Shown here one piece after another: positions 7,172 to 14,891 of a stretch of DNA of 17,390 nt. Position numbers and translations under genes: made by a program. The notes beneath the pieces were generated by a model. It was not told the DNA's origin. It saw only the letters and a program-made list of their open reading frames with translations, and did no database searches. Within the stretch, counting starts at the first letter, position 1. Each line of letters starts with the position of its first letter. This DNA is from Candidatus Desantisbacteria bacterium CG1_02_49_89 (GTDB taxonomy: Bacteria; Desantisbacteria; UBA1551). The stretch spans positions 1 to 17,390 of the forward strand of contig MNUP01000142.1 in NCBI GenBank assembly GCA_001871075.1. The letters run 5' to 3'.

Positions 7172-8382
7172 GATCTCTATTGATAATTTCGAGCTATCCG
7201 CCGAGGTTCTGCGGGATCGCTACTTTTGTTGAGGAAGCGGTTGAATTCATGAAAAAAGCAAGGCCGGATACAAAGATCGAGATAATCTCGCACACGGACG
7301 GGGCGGGAGAAGGCGTCCATCCGGTCATTGACCTGAAGGACAAGAGGTGGTATGCCGGGGTCGCGGAAAAAATAAGGAGACTGAACCCCGACGCGATCCA
7401 CATCGAGCATGAATACGGGCTGTATAATTACCAGGGAAGGGATCCCCGCAACAGGGAATTCATCAGGCTGCTCGATCTGATAAAGGACTATCCCACGGTG
7501 ATAGAGGCGCACACGATCCACGGAAGGTTAAAGGAAAGCGAGGAATGGTTTATTAAGGAACTGCTGAAGAGATGCACGGTCCTGATCGTAAAATGCGAGT
7601 ACCAGAAATGGAGGCTTTACTGGACATTTAAGGATAACAAGAAAATAAAAAAACTGCTCGGCAAGGTTACGGTAGTTCCTCACGGAGCGCGGCCCGACCG
7701 CAGGTACGGCGACGAAGAGATAAACCTTCTGAAAGAGGAACTCGGGCTGGAAGAACTCAGGGGGAAACACATGGCCGGAATGGTCGGCTGGGTCCAGTAT
7801 AACAAGAGATGGGATATAGTGATCAATATGTGGGAAGAGATCGAGAAGGCAATTTACCAGAAAACGAAACAGCACTGGCTGCTGTTCGGCGCCGGGGACA
7901 TAAGAGACGAGGATGACAGGGAGGAATATTCGAAATACGTCATGACCCTGAAGGGCCTGGAAAAGAAGGGGATCGGAAAATATTTTAAATTCACCCCGCG
8001 CGGAGAAATTTATTACAAGGTCATGGCAATATGCGATTTTATCGCCCTTACTTCGGTGGACGAAACGCAGTCCGGAACGCTGGCGCGCATTATTGCCACG
8101 AACACCCCGTATATCACCACCGCACCCCTTGAAGGGCTTACCGCCCAGACGGTTGACAGCCAGGGCGGGCTGTTGTTTACCGACAGGGACTCGCTGAAGG
8201 ACGGCATAATCAAGCTTGCCTGCAGCGAGAAATTAAGAAGGAAATTCGGGGACAACCTTAAGAAATACCTCGATACGAAAGTAAACTGGGAAATCGTCGC
8301 AAGGCGGTATTACGAGATCCATCAAAAGGCGATAGATGCAAAAACAGGGAGAGCGCAGATCAACTTTCCGCCGAATCTATAG
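7168..8382 (+). CDS. GT-B fold glycosyltransferase (GT4-like), first of two paralogues
   Basis: A 404-residue GT-B protein overlapping the mutase gene by four bases. Residues 10-20 read YPPRFCGIATF, the same opening as the next gene. IHIEHEYGLY (77-86) and EAHTIHG belong to the N-terminal acceptor domain, PHG (171-173) marks the interdomain linker, and GMVGWVQYNKRWD begins the nucleotide-binding domain. The donor-site segment DETQSGTLARIIATN (298-312) replaces the usual E-x7-E motif of GT4 retaining enzymes: Glu299 is present but the second position appears to be Arg307. There is no transmembrane helix, so the protein is cytosolic or peripheral. By context it would use the GDP-sugar made by the two preceding enzymes. 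The product is not known, and the specificity is inference. Confidence 0.85.
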   Translation: MRSLLIISSYPPRFCGIATFVEEAVEFMKKARPDTKIEIISHTDGAGEGVHPVIDLKDKRWYAGVAEKIRRLNPDAIHIEHEYGLYNYQGRDPRNREFIRLLDLIKDYPTVIEAHTIHGRLKESEEWFIKELLKRCTVLIVKCEYQKWRLYWTFKDNKKIKKLLGKVTVVPHGARPDRRYGDEEINLLKEELGLEELRGKHMAGMVGWVQYNKRWDIVINMWEEIEKAIYQKTKQHWLLFGAGDIRDEDDREEYSKYVMTLKGLEKKGIGKYFKFTPRGEIYYKVMAICDFIALTSVDETQSGTLARIIATNTPYITTAPLEGLTAQTVDSQGGLLFTDRDSLKDGIIKLACSEKLRRKFGDNLKKYLDTKVNWEIVARRYYEIHQKAIDAKTGRAQINFPPNL

Positions 8383-8427
8383 GACCGGGCGGCAGTACCC
8401 GGAAAATTACGGACAGGGAGCGGAGTT

Positions 8428-9564
8428 ATGAAGGTCATATGCGTCAGCACTTACCCGCCGAGGGAATGCGGCATCGCGACTTTTGCCAGAGACCTGATTA
8501 CCGCGATAGAAAAAGTATCGCCGGAAGTAAGGTTCGATGTCGTCGCGGTCAACCAGCCGGGCGCGGTTTATAACTACGATCCGAGAGTCAAGGCCAGGCT
8601 CAGGGCCGATGATCTAGCGGAATACCTGGACCTTGCATCCAGGATAAACGATTCAAGCGCCGGGCTGGTCCTTGTGCAGCACGAATTCGGCATTTATGGG
8701 GGGCAAAGCGGCAGCCATATCACGTATTTCCTCAGGGCGCTTAAAAAACCCGTTGTGACGACACTGCATACCGTGCTTCCGAAGCCTGACCCTTCGCAAA
8801 AAGCCGCGATCAGGGACATCGTGTGTTACAGCACGCATGTTGTCGTAATGGCGCGCAGGGCGATCCGGATATTAAAAGATGCTTACGGGGTGCAGGTTAA
8901 TAAGATAAGGATGATACCGCACGGCACCCCGGATTTCAAAAAGGTTTCAGGCACCACCATGGATGAATTCCTGGACGGATATTCGGAAAGGATCATTATT
9001 TCCACATTCGGCCTGCTCAGCGAAGGCAAGGGCATTGAATACGCGATCATGGCGATGCCCGGGGTTATTGAAAGGCACCCCGCGGCCACATATTTCGTGA
9101 TCGGGGAAACGCATCCCGAGATAAGAAAAAGAGAAGGCGAGTGTTACAGGAACAAGCTGATAAAGCTGGCAAAAGACCTGAAGATCCGGGATAACGTCAA
9201 GTTCCATAACAAATACATGACCCAGAGGGAGATCATCCGCTACCTGCAGGCGGCAAGTGTCTACGTAACCCCGTATCTCAACCCCGACCAGATCACAAGC
9301 GGGACGCTGGCATACGCCCTGTCCTGCGGCAAGGCGATAGTCTCGACTCCTTACATTTACGCGAAAGAAGTCCTGGCGGACGGAAGGGGGCTGCTTGCCG
9401 GCTTCAGGGATCCCTGCTCGCTTACCCGGAAGATAAATATGATACTGGGGAACGAAGGCCTTAAAAGAAGCATGGAAAAGAAGGTATATGCCTACAGCCG
9501 CAAGATGCTGTGGCCAAGGGTGGGCAGGAAATATGCCTGCCTTTTCAAGGAGGCGCTGAAATAA
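8428..9564 (+). CDS. GT4-like glycosyltransferase, second of two paralogues
   Basis: A 378-residue GT-B protein with GGGAG/CGGAG before its ATG, 45 bp after the first transferase. It shares the opening STYPPRECGIATF and the LVQHEFGIYGG (82-92) and PHGTPDF (164-170) landmarks. The donor region TPYLNPDQITSGTLAYALSC (281-300), followed by GKAIVSTPYIYA, is a distinctive form I associate with a GT4 subgroup found beside six-hairpin glycosidase-like proteins. At the E-x7-E positions it appears to have Gln288 and Tyr296, so both usual glutamates are replaced. It is soluble and of normal length. It may add the next sugar after the upstream paralogue, or the two may work as a pair. The donor sugar is inferred from the operon, not from the motif. 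Confidence 0.88.
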   Translation: MKVICVSTYPPRECGIATFARDLITAIEKVSPEVRFDVVAVNQPGAVYNYDPRVKARLRADDLAEYLDLASRINDSSAGLVLVQHEFGIYGGQSGSHITYFLRALKKPVVTTLHTVLPKPDPSQKAAIRDIVCYSTHVVVMARRAIRILKDAYGVQVNKIRMIPHGTPDFKKVSGTTMDEFLDGYSERIIISTFGLLSEGKGIEYAIMAMPGVIERHPAATYFVIGETHPEIRKREGECYRNKLIKLAKDLKIRDNVKFHNKYMTQREIIRYLQAASVYVTPYLNPDQITSGTLAYALSCGKAIVSTPYIYAKEVLADGRGLLAGFRDPCSLTRKINMILGNEGLKRSMEKKVYAYSRKMLWPRVGRKYACLFKEALK

Positions 9565-9566
9565 AG

Positions 9567-10619
9567 ATGCTTAGGAAAAGGATACCGGAAATAAGGCTTG
9601 ACTATTTCAAAAAATTGACCGACGATATGGGCCTGTTCCAATTCGGAAAATACTCGGTTCCCGACAGGAAAAGCGGGTATACCACCGATGACAATGCCAG
9701 GGCCCTTATCGTGGCCCTGAAGCACCACGCTATGTTCAATGACCAGGAAAGCGCGGACCTGGCGGGAATATATCTGGGTTTCCTGCATTATGCCCAGAAG
9801 GAAAACGGAAGATTCCATAACCTTGTCGATTACCGCCGGAATTTCCTGGACGAAGAAGGCAGCGAAGATGCTCACGGAAGGGCGCTGTGGAGCTGCGGTT
9901 TCGCGCTTGATTCAAAAATTTACGGGAACATCAAGAAATTGGCAAAAGAGATCTTTGAAAAATCCATTATAGCGAGCCTTGATTTCAGGTCTTTAAGGGC
10001 CAGGGCATACGCCATCTCCGGCCTCTATCATTATTTCAAATGCTTCAGGTCGCCCGACATAATGGAAAAAATGATACATATTGCCAGGCTGCTGGAGGAA
10101 TGCTACGCGAAAGAGTCGGACAAGACGCGGGATTGGAAATGGTTTGAGCCTTACCTTACATACGACAACGCAAGATTGTCCAAGGCATTTTTTTATCTGT
10201 ATGAAGTCACCGCAGAAGAGAAATATCTGCGTATTGGCCTCCAGACGCTTGAATTCCTTACCGGAATGGTGCTGATAGACGAAAAACTCGTAGTCATCGG
10301 GCAGGAGGAATGGTACCAGAGAGACGGAATTAAGTCGGTCTACGACCAGCAGCCCATAGACGCGGCCGCGATGGTCGATCTCTACGTCACCGCATACAGG
10401 ATCACAAAGGACAAGAGGTTCCGGAAGATGGCGCTGATCTCTTTTGAGTGGTTTCTCGGCAGAAACGTCCAGAATGCTTCTCTTTACGATGAGAACACCA
10501 GTGGTTGCTATGACGGCCTTAATCCTAAGGGACTGAACCTGAACCAGGGAGCGGAAGCCATTGTTTCCTACCTGCTCGCGCGTCTGGATATAGAGGAACT
10601 GAAACGCCGGATAAAATAA
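9567..10619 (+). CDS. Six-hairpin glycosidase-like protein of a glycosyltransferase operon
   Basis: A 350-residue protein starting at the ATG at 9567, 2 bp after the previous stop. AAGGAGG (9547-9553) lies inside the previous gene at a rather long 13-base spacing. The alternative GTG at 9510 would overlap the transferase by 55 bp and adds residues unlike the family. Landmarks are [13 protein letters not shown] (36-48), [13 protein letters not shown] (192-204) and, near the end, WFLGRN...[17 protein letters not shown] (about 295-335). Repeated helical segments suggest an (alpha/alpha)6 toroid. Homologues as I recall them sit beside the same kind of transferases and are often labelled glycosyltransferase or glycosidase without proof. 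It has no signal peptide, so it would act in the cytosol, perhaps trimming or rearranging the glycan. The true activity is unknown. Confidence 0.75.
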   Translation: MLRKRIPEIRLDYFKKLTDDMGLFQFGKYSVPDRKSGYTTDDNARALIVALKHHAMFNDQESADLAGIYLGFLHYAQKENGRFHNLVDYRRNFLDEEGSEDAHGRALWSCGFALDSKIYGNIKKLAKEIFEKSIIASLDFRSLRARAYAISGLYHYFKCFRSPDIMEKMIHIARLLEECYAKESDKTRDWKWFEPYLTYDNARLSKAFFYLYEVTAEEKYLRIGLQTLEFLTGMVLIDEKLVVIGQEEWYQRDGIKSVYDQQPIDAAAMVDLYVTAYRITKDKRFRKMALISFEWFLGRNVQNASLYDENTSGCYDGLNPKGLNLNQGAEAIVSYLLARLDIEELKRRIK

Positions 10620-10633
10620 AGAGGAGGTGCGTT

Positions 10634-11209
10634 ATGAAAAGCGTGAAGGGAACAAAAACGGAAAAGAACCTTATGGGCGCCTTTGCCGGGGAAAGCCAGG
10701 CAAGGAACAGGTACACGTACTGGGCGTCCCAGGCGAAAAAGGAGGGTTTTGAGCAGGTTTCCTGGATCTTCCTGGATACCGCGGACAATGAGAAGGAACA
10801 CGCCAAGAAAGAGTTTAAATTCCTTGAAGGCGGGGAAGTAGAGATCCAGGTGGCATTCCCGGCCGGCGTTATCGGCACTACCGCCGAGAATTTAAAGGCA
10901 GCCGCTGCAGGCGAGCATTTCGAATGGACGGAGATGTACCCGGGATTCGCCAAGATCGCCCGCGCCGAAGGCCTTGAGGAGATCGCAGTGGTGTTTGAGT
11001 CGATCGCGGTCGCGGAAAAAGGGCACGAGGAAAGATACCTTACTCTTCTTAAGAATATTAAGGAAGGCAAAGTATTCAAGCGCGAAAAGACCATGAAATG
11101 GAGATGCAGGAACTGCGGGTATATACACGAGGGCAAAGAACCCCCGAAGCTGTGCCCGGCGTGTTCCCATCCCCCGGCGTATTATGAGCTGCTGTGCGAA
11201 AATTATTAA
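10634..11209 (+). CDS. rbr: Rubrerythrin (peroxide reductase)
   Basis: A 191-residue classical rubrerythrin behind a very strong GAGGAGGTG ribosome binding site, 14 bp after the six-hairpin gene. The ferritin-like diiron domain has all ligands: Glu20, Glu53 with His56, Glu94, Glu97, Glu128 and His131. The C-terminal rubredoxin domain has the four iron-binding cysteines 158, 161, 174 and 177 (WRCRNCGY...CPACSHP). It reduces hydrogen peroxide to water in the cytoplasm of anaerobes. It complements the desulfoferrodoxin at the other end of the gene run, which produces that peroxide. Close packing suggests co-transcription with the glycan genes, although the strong ribosome binding site would allow high independent translation. 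No terminator was seen between it and the preceding gene. Confidence 0.97.
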   Translation: MKSVKGTKTEKNLMGAFAGESQARNRYTYWASQAKKEGFEQVSWIFLDTADNEKEHAKKEFKFLEGGEVEIQVAFPAGVIGTTAENLKAAAAGEHFEWTEMYPGFAKIARAEGLEEIAVVFESIAVAEKGHEERYLTLLKNIKEGKVFKREKTMKWRCRNCGYIHEGKEPPKLCPACSHPPAYYELLCENY

Positions 11210-11250
11210 AACAGTCATTAGTGCTTTGTAACACAAATTCTTGATTTATC

Positions 11251-11324
11251 TGTCATTGCGAGGAACGGCAGTGACGAAGCAATCTCGTATACAGATTGCC
11301 GCGCCCTTCGGGCTCGCAATGACA
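11251..11324. repeat. Palindromic element with perfect 12-bp terminal inverted repeats
   Basis: TGTCATTGCGAG (11251-11262) is the exact reverse complement of CTCGCAATGACA (11313-11324). Inside, GCAATCT (11279-11285) pairs with AGATTGC (11293-11299) around a 7-base loop. The 74-bp element matches a palindromic intergenic repeat type that I have often seen in bacterial genomes (GTCATTGCGAG...CTCGCAATGAC). It has no coding capacity and may be a miniature mobile element moved by an enzyme encoded elsewhere. It fills most of the gap between rubrerythrin and dprA. Confidence 0.85.
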
Positions 11325-11369
11325 CGCTGGTCGGAAATTACATTACACCTTACACGTTGGTAAAAAAAT

Positions 11370-12476
11370 ATGGAAAATGAAAAGACGGCGTGGGTTGCCC
11401 TGAACATGGCGGGCATCGGGTCAGGAAAGCTGAAAAACCTCCTTCAGTTCTTCGGTTCGCCTGAAGGCATCCTGGGCAGAAGCGCGGGCGATCTGGGAAA
11501 AACTGAGGGCATAGGGGAAGAAACCGCGAGAAGAATTTCAGGATTTGCGGACGGCAAGGCTGCGAAGCGCGAGCTTGAAAAAGCGGAAAAAACCGGGGTC
11601 CGCGTAATGATCGCCGCGGACAAGGATTACCCGTTCCTGCTCAGCCAGATCTACGATCCCCCGATCGTGCTTTACGTAAAAGGGAAACTGCTTGAGCAGG
11701 ACAGGAACGCGGTCGGCATAGTAGGTTCGCGCAGGCCAAGCATCCAGGGACGGCTCAACGCTGAGAAGCTGGGGACCGAGCTTGCGAGCAGGGGCTTTAC
11801 CGTGGTAAGCGGGATGGCCCGGGGTATAGACACCGCCGGGCACAGGGGAGCTCTGTCCGCGAAGGGAAGGACTATCGCGGTCATGGGAAGCGGGCTTGAC
11901 GTTGTTTACCCGCCAGAGAACAAGGGCCTGATGGATGAAATTTCCAGAAGCGGCGCGGTTATAAGCGAATTCCCTTTCGGCACGAAGCCGGACCGGCAGA
12001 ATTTCCCGCGCAGGAACAGGGTTGTTTCAGGCCTGAGCCTGGGTGTTGTGGTTGTTGAGGCAGGTGAGAAAAGCGGGGCGCTGATAACAGCCGGGTTCGC
12101 GCTTGAACAGGGCAGGGAGGTATTTGCAGTTCCGGGTAACGTGAACCTTCCCACCACGAAGGGCTGCCACCAGCTGATAAGGGACGGCGCGAAACTGGTG
12201 GAGAAGGTGGAAGACATTTTAGAAGAGCTTAATACAGACAGTGTCAGCGTGTCAGCGTGTCAGCGTGTCAACGAAAAAGAAAAAGCCTCAAAACAATTAC
12301 CGCTAAATAATGAAGAAGCAAAGATATACGAGCTGATCAGCGGGGAGCCGGTTTACATTGACGAGCTGGCAAAGCAGGCCGGCACGGAATCGTATAAGCT
12401 GAGCCAGGTGCTTGTGAATCTTGAGATACGCGGCCTTATAAAACAGCTTCCCGGCAAGTATTATGTTAAAAGATAG
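11370..12476 (+). CDS. dprA: DNA-processing protein DprA (DNA protecting protein, Smf family)
   Basis: A 368-residue DprA, the single-stranded-DNA binder that loads RecA during natural transformation and is kept even in many bacteria not known to transform. An N-terminal helix-hairpin-helix-like region (about 10-58) precedes the Rossmann-type core with GIVGSRRPS (116-124), SGMARGIDTAGHRGAL (147-162), MGSGLDVVYPPEN (172-184) and FPRRNRVVSGL. A C-terminal winged-helix domain spans about residues 310-368. The linker between core and winged helix (291-302) is encoded by a tandem octamer array, a clear oddity. No good Shine-Dalgarno sequence precedes the ATG at 11370, which follows an A-run. The neighbouring topA and xerC are common dprA companions in bacterial genomes, so the order itself is ordinary. 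Confidence 0.95.
   Translation: MENEKTAWVALNMAGIGSGKLKNLLQFFGSPEGILGRSAGDLGKTEGIGEETARRISGFADGKAAKRELEKAEKTGVRVMIAADKDYPFLLSQIYDPPIVLYVKGKLLEQDRNAVGIVGSRRPSIQGRLNAEKLGTELASRGFTVVSGMARGIDTAGHRGALSAKGRTIAVMGSGLDVVYPPENKGLMDEISRSGAVISEFPFGTKPDRQNFPRRNRVVSGLSLGVVVVEAGEKSGALITAGFALEQGREVFAVPGNVNLPTTKGCHQLIRDGAKLVEKVEDILEELNTDSVSVSACQRVNEKEKASKQLPLNNEEAKIYELISGEPVYIDELAKQAGTESYKLSQVLVNLEIRGLIKQLPGKYYVKR
12240..12273 (+). repeat. Octamer tandem array inside dprA
   Basis: About four units of period 8, (A)GTGTCAG, CGTGTCAG, CGTGTCAG, CGTGTCAA, plus a partial unit. They encode roughly residues 291-302 in the linker before the winged-helix domain. Since 8 is not a multiple of 3, consecutive units are read in different frames, and gaining or losing one unit would shift the frame. 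The same octamer word recurs inside topA at 14741-14772. Confidence 0.9.
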
Positions 12477-12495
12477 CTCAAAGCTCAAAACCAAA

Positions 12496-12690
12496 ATTTC
12501 CACGAAAACACGAAAGTGTCACGAAATCACGAAATTTCAGTTTATGATTATAAACTGACAACTCACAACTGACAACCGACAACTATTTTTATAATCACTG
12601 TAATCGTTAGTTAATAATCACCGTAATCGTCTTTAAATAATCACTGTAATCATCTTTTAAAAATCACTGTAATCAATCTTTAAGGAAAGA
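12496..12690. repeat. Composite repeat leader upstream of topA (copy A)
   Basis: Four pieces follow one another: an octamer array of CACGAAAx units (12501-12535), a hairpin CAGTTTAT-GATT-ATAAACTG (12538-12557), a heptamer array GACAACT/CACAACT/GACAACC/GACAACT (12557-12584), and four direct repeats of exact period 23 with core AATCACTGTAATC (starts at 12593, 12616, 12639 and 12662). It ends at the topA ribosome binding site (AAGGAGAAG). The same composite appears at 16810-16960 with two 23-bp units instead of four. It fills most of the 225-bp gap after dprA and contains no gene. Confidence 0.85.
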
Positions 12691-12701
12691 AAGGAGAAGA
12701 C

Positions 12702-14891
12702 ATGCCGAAGTCATTAGTAATAGTTGAGTCGCCCGCAAAGGCGAACACGATCAGCAAATTCTTGGGTCCTGATTACACGATCAAGGCGAGTATGGGCCAC
12801 ATCAAGGACCTGCCCCTGAAGGAACTCGGGGTGGACGTGAACAACGGGTTCAAGCCTAAGTTCACCACCATAAAGCTGAAAAAGAAGATCGTGAAAGAGA
12901 TAGTGGATGCCGCAAAGAAAGCGGACATGATATACATAGCCACTGACCCTGACAGGGAAGGAGAAGCGATAGCGCACCACCTTGCCCTGGAGGTCAGCCC
13001 GGGCAACAAAACGATCGACACCGAAAGGATCAAGAGGGTGACCTTCCACGAGATCACGAAGGAAGCCGTGAACGCCGCCTTCCTGCATCCCGGGCCCATA
13101 GACACACACAAGGTTGAAGCCCAGCAGGCAAGGCGCATCCTGGACAGGCTCGTCGGCTATAAACTAAGCCCCCTGCTTTGGAGGAAAATAAGGGGAGGCT
13201 TAAGCGCGGGCAGGGTCCAGTCCGTGGCTTTGCGCATCATATGCGAGCGTGAGAAGCTCGCGGGCAAGTTCAAGCCGGAAGAATACTGGCTCATTACCGC
13301 GAAAGTCGAGAGCCCGTCCGCGCCGCCCCCGTTCATCGCGAGGCTTGAGAAAATTAAAAATGAAAAATTAAAAATTAAAAATGGGGAAGAAGCAAACAAT
13401 ATTGTAGCCGGGCTGAAGGGCGCCAGGTTCATCGTGTCGGATGTCCTCAAGGAGGACAAGAGGAAATTCCCGCTTCCGCCGTTCACGACAAGCACTATGC
13501 AGCAGGAATCGGTAAAGAACCTGGGAATGTCCGCCTCTAAAACGATGCGCGTGGCGCAGGCGCTTTACGAGGGTATCTCTGTGGGAGAAGAGGGCCCGGT
13601 CGGGCTGATAACCTACATGCGCACTGATTCGGTGAAGATCGCCCAGGAAGCGCAGAATTCCGCCATCAGGTATATAAGGGAAAAATACGGCGAGCTTTCC
13701 CTGCCGTCAAAGCCCCCGGTTTACAAAAGCAACAAGCGCGCGCAGGAAGCGCACGAGGCGATCCGCCCGACAGGCCTTTCGCGCGACCCGGAGAAGATAA
13801 AGAAATACCTGGCTCCGGAGCAGTACAAGCTCTACAAGCTGATATGGGAAAGGTTCATAGCAAGCCAGATGAAATACGCGATGCTTGAGCTGACAACGAT
13901 ACTCATAGAGGCAGGCGACGCGGTTTTCAAGGCAACCGGGACGATAATCAAGGACAAGGGTTTTATGGCGGTATATGGGTACGCCCAGCCGGATGCTTCC
14001 GAAAAGAAGGAAGAAGAGGAAGAGGATGACTCTGAAGCCGAGGAAAAGAAGGAACAGCGCCTTCCCGCCGTGAAGAAAGGCGAGGCGTTGAATGTCCTGG
14101 AGGTCCTGCCCAACCAGAAATTTACCAAGCCGCCCGCGCGCTATACCGAGGCAAGCCTTGTGAAGATGCTTGAGGAGAAGGGCATAGGCAGGCCCAGCAC
14201 CTACGCGCCGATAATCCAGACAATACTGTTCAGAAGGTATGTTCTCAAGGAAAAAGGCAAGCTGATCCCCACCGAGCTGGGCCAGCTCGTGAACGACATG
14301 CTGGTTGAGAATTTCCCGGTTGTCATAGATTCCAAATTCACCGCGGACCTGGAGAACGAGCTCGACGAGGTTGAAGAGGGCAAAACAGAATGGACAAAGG
14401 TGGTGAATGACCTTTACGTCCCATTTGAAGAAACCCTGAAAAAAGCCCAGAACAACATAGAAAAAATGAAAAGGAAGGCAGAGCCTACCGGAAAGATATG
14501 CCCGGAATGCGGCAGCCCTGTCGTGGAAAGGGAGGGAAGGTTCGGCAGTTTCCTCGCGTGTTCCGCCTATCCGAAATGCAAATACACGAAATCCGCGACC
14601 CTCAACATTCCCTGCCCGGCGCCCGGGTGCACCGGCGAGGTCGTGCAGCGCAGGACAAAAAAGGGCAGGACCTTCTACGGGTGCAGCAGGTACCCGCAGT
14701 GCAACTATATGTCCTGGCAGAAACCGGCAGGCAAAGATAACGTGTCAACGTCTCAGCGTGTCAACGTGTCAGAGTCAAAGACTGACCCGACCGCACCTGA
14801 TGCACCGGACAGCGCCAAAACCACGGAGCCGGAAAAAGATAATTTAACCAGCGAGCCAGCGAACCAGCAAACCAGCGAACCAAAAAAATGA
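12702..14891 (+). CDS. topA: DNA topoisomerase I (type IA)
   Basis: A 729-residue type IA topoisomerase that relaxes negative supercoils. The Toprim domain has LVIVESPAKA with catalytic Glu9, and TDPDREGEAI with Asp82 and Asp84. GLSAGRVQSVALR (176-188) is the conserved central motif. The active-site tyrosine is Tyr305 in GLITYMRTDS. Two C-terminal zinc ribbons follow: CPEC...CSAYPKC from Cys600, and CPAPGC...CSRYPQC. Three regions look like later insertions: an AT-rich array at residues 217-228, an acidic low-complexity stretch at about 434-452, and a C-terminal tail of about 50 residues encoded largely by octamer repeats. None hits a catalytic motif. The stop overlaps the xerC start (ATGA). 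The ribosome binding site AAGGAGAAG precedes the ATG at 12702. Confidence 0.97.
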   Translation: MPKSLVIVESPAKANTISKFLGPDYTIKASMGHIKDLPLKELGVDVNNGFKPKFTTIKLKKKIVKEIVDAAKKADMIYIATDPDREGEAIAHHLALEVSPGNKTIDTERIKRVTFHEITKEAVNAAFLHPGPIDTHKVEAQQARRILDRLVGYKLSPLLWRKIRGGLSAGRVQSVALRIICEREKLAGKFKPEEYWLITAKVESPSAPPPFIARLEKIKNEKLKIKNGEEANNIVAGLKGARFIVSDVLKEDKRKFPLPPFTTSTMQQESVKNLGMSASKTMRVAQALYEGISVGEEGPVGLITYMRTDSVKIAQEAQNSAIRYIREKYGELSLPSKPPVYKSNKRAQEAHEAIRPTGLSRDPEKIKKYLAPEQYKLYKLIWERFIASQMKYAMLELTTILIEAGDAVFKATGTIIKDKGFMAVYGYAQPDASEKKEEEEEDDSEAEEKKEQRLPAVKKGEALNVLEVLPNQKFTKPPARYTEASLVKMLEEKGIGRPSTYAPIIQTILFRRYVLKEKGKLIPTELGQLVNDMLVENFPVVIDSKFTADLENELDEVEEGKTEWTKVVNDLYVPFEETLKKAQNNIEKMKRKAEPTGKICPECGSPVVEREGRFGSFLACSAYPKCKYTKSATLNIPCPAPGCTGEVVQRRTKKGRTFYGCSRYPQCNYMSWQKPAGKDNVSTSQRVNVSESKTDPTAPDAPDSAKTTEPEKDNLTSEPANQQTSEPKK
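13350..13383 (+). repeat. AT-rich tandem repeat inserted in topA
   Basis: A run made of AAAATTAAAAATG-like words, strikingly AT-rich within an otherwise GC-balanced gene. It encodes KIKNEKLKIKNG (residues 217-228), between the region after the Toprim/central motif and the segment leading to FTTSTMQQES. The words look like intergenic repeat material rather than evolved coding sequence, and the total length keeps the frame. Confidence 0.75.
14741..14772 (+). repeat. Octamer tandem array in the topA C-terminal tail
   Basis: Four units of period 8: CGTGTCAA, CGTCTCAG, CGTGTCAA, CGTGTCAG. The word family is the same as in dprA at 12240-12273. It lies just after the second zinc ribbon and encodes part of the Ser/Val/Asn-rich tail. 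A unit change here would alter only the tail and the position of the stop relative to xerC. Confidence 0.88.
14846..14881 (+). repeat. Octamer tandem array at the topA 3' end, adjoining the xerC start
   Basis: Units of period 8, AACCAGCG, AGCCAGCG, AACCAGCA, AACCAGCG and a partial AACC, encode the last residues of TopA. The array stops six bases before the xerC ATG at 14888, where one would expect its ribosome binding site, and no clear Shine-Dalgarno sequence is visible. xerC translation therefore probably depends on ribosomes finishing topA. Confidence 0.85.

Noticed and set aside
10525-11136. 203-residue minus-strand open frame across the six-hairpin and rubrerythrin genes
   Set aside because: It opposes two well-supported genes, including all rubrerythrin iron ligands, and reads as a Ser/Pro/Phe-rich shadow.
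12593-12684. Four 23-bp direct repeats considered as CRISPR repeats or replication iterons
   Set aside because: Only about 10 bp separate the 13-bp cores, there are no spacers of CRISPR length or cas genes, and no replication-initiator gene is nearby.
14498-14740. 80-residue open frame inside the topA zinc-ribbon region
   Set aside because: It is an alternative frame of a conserved cysteine-rich coding region with no start signal.
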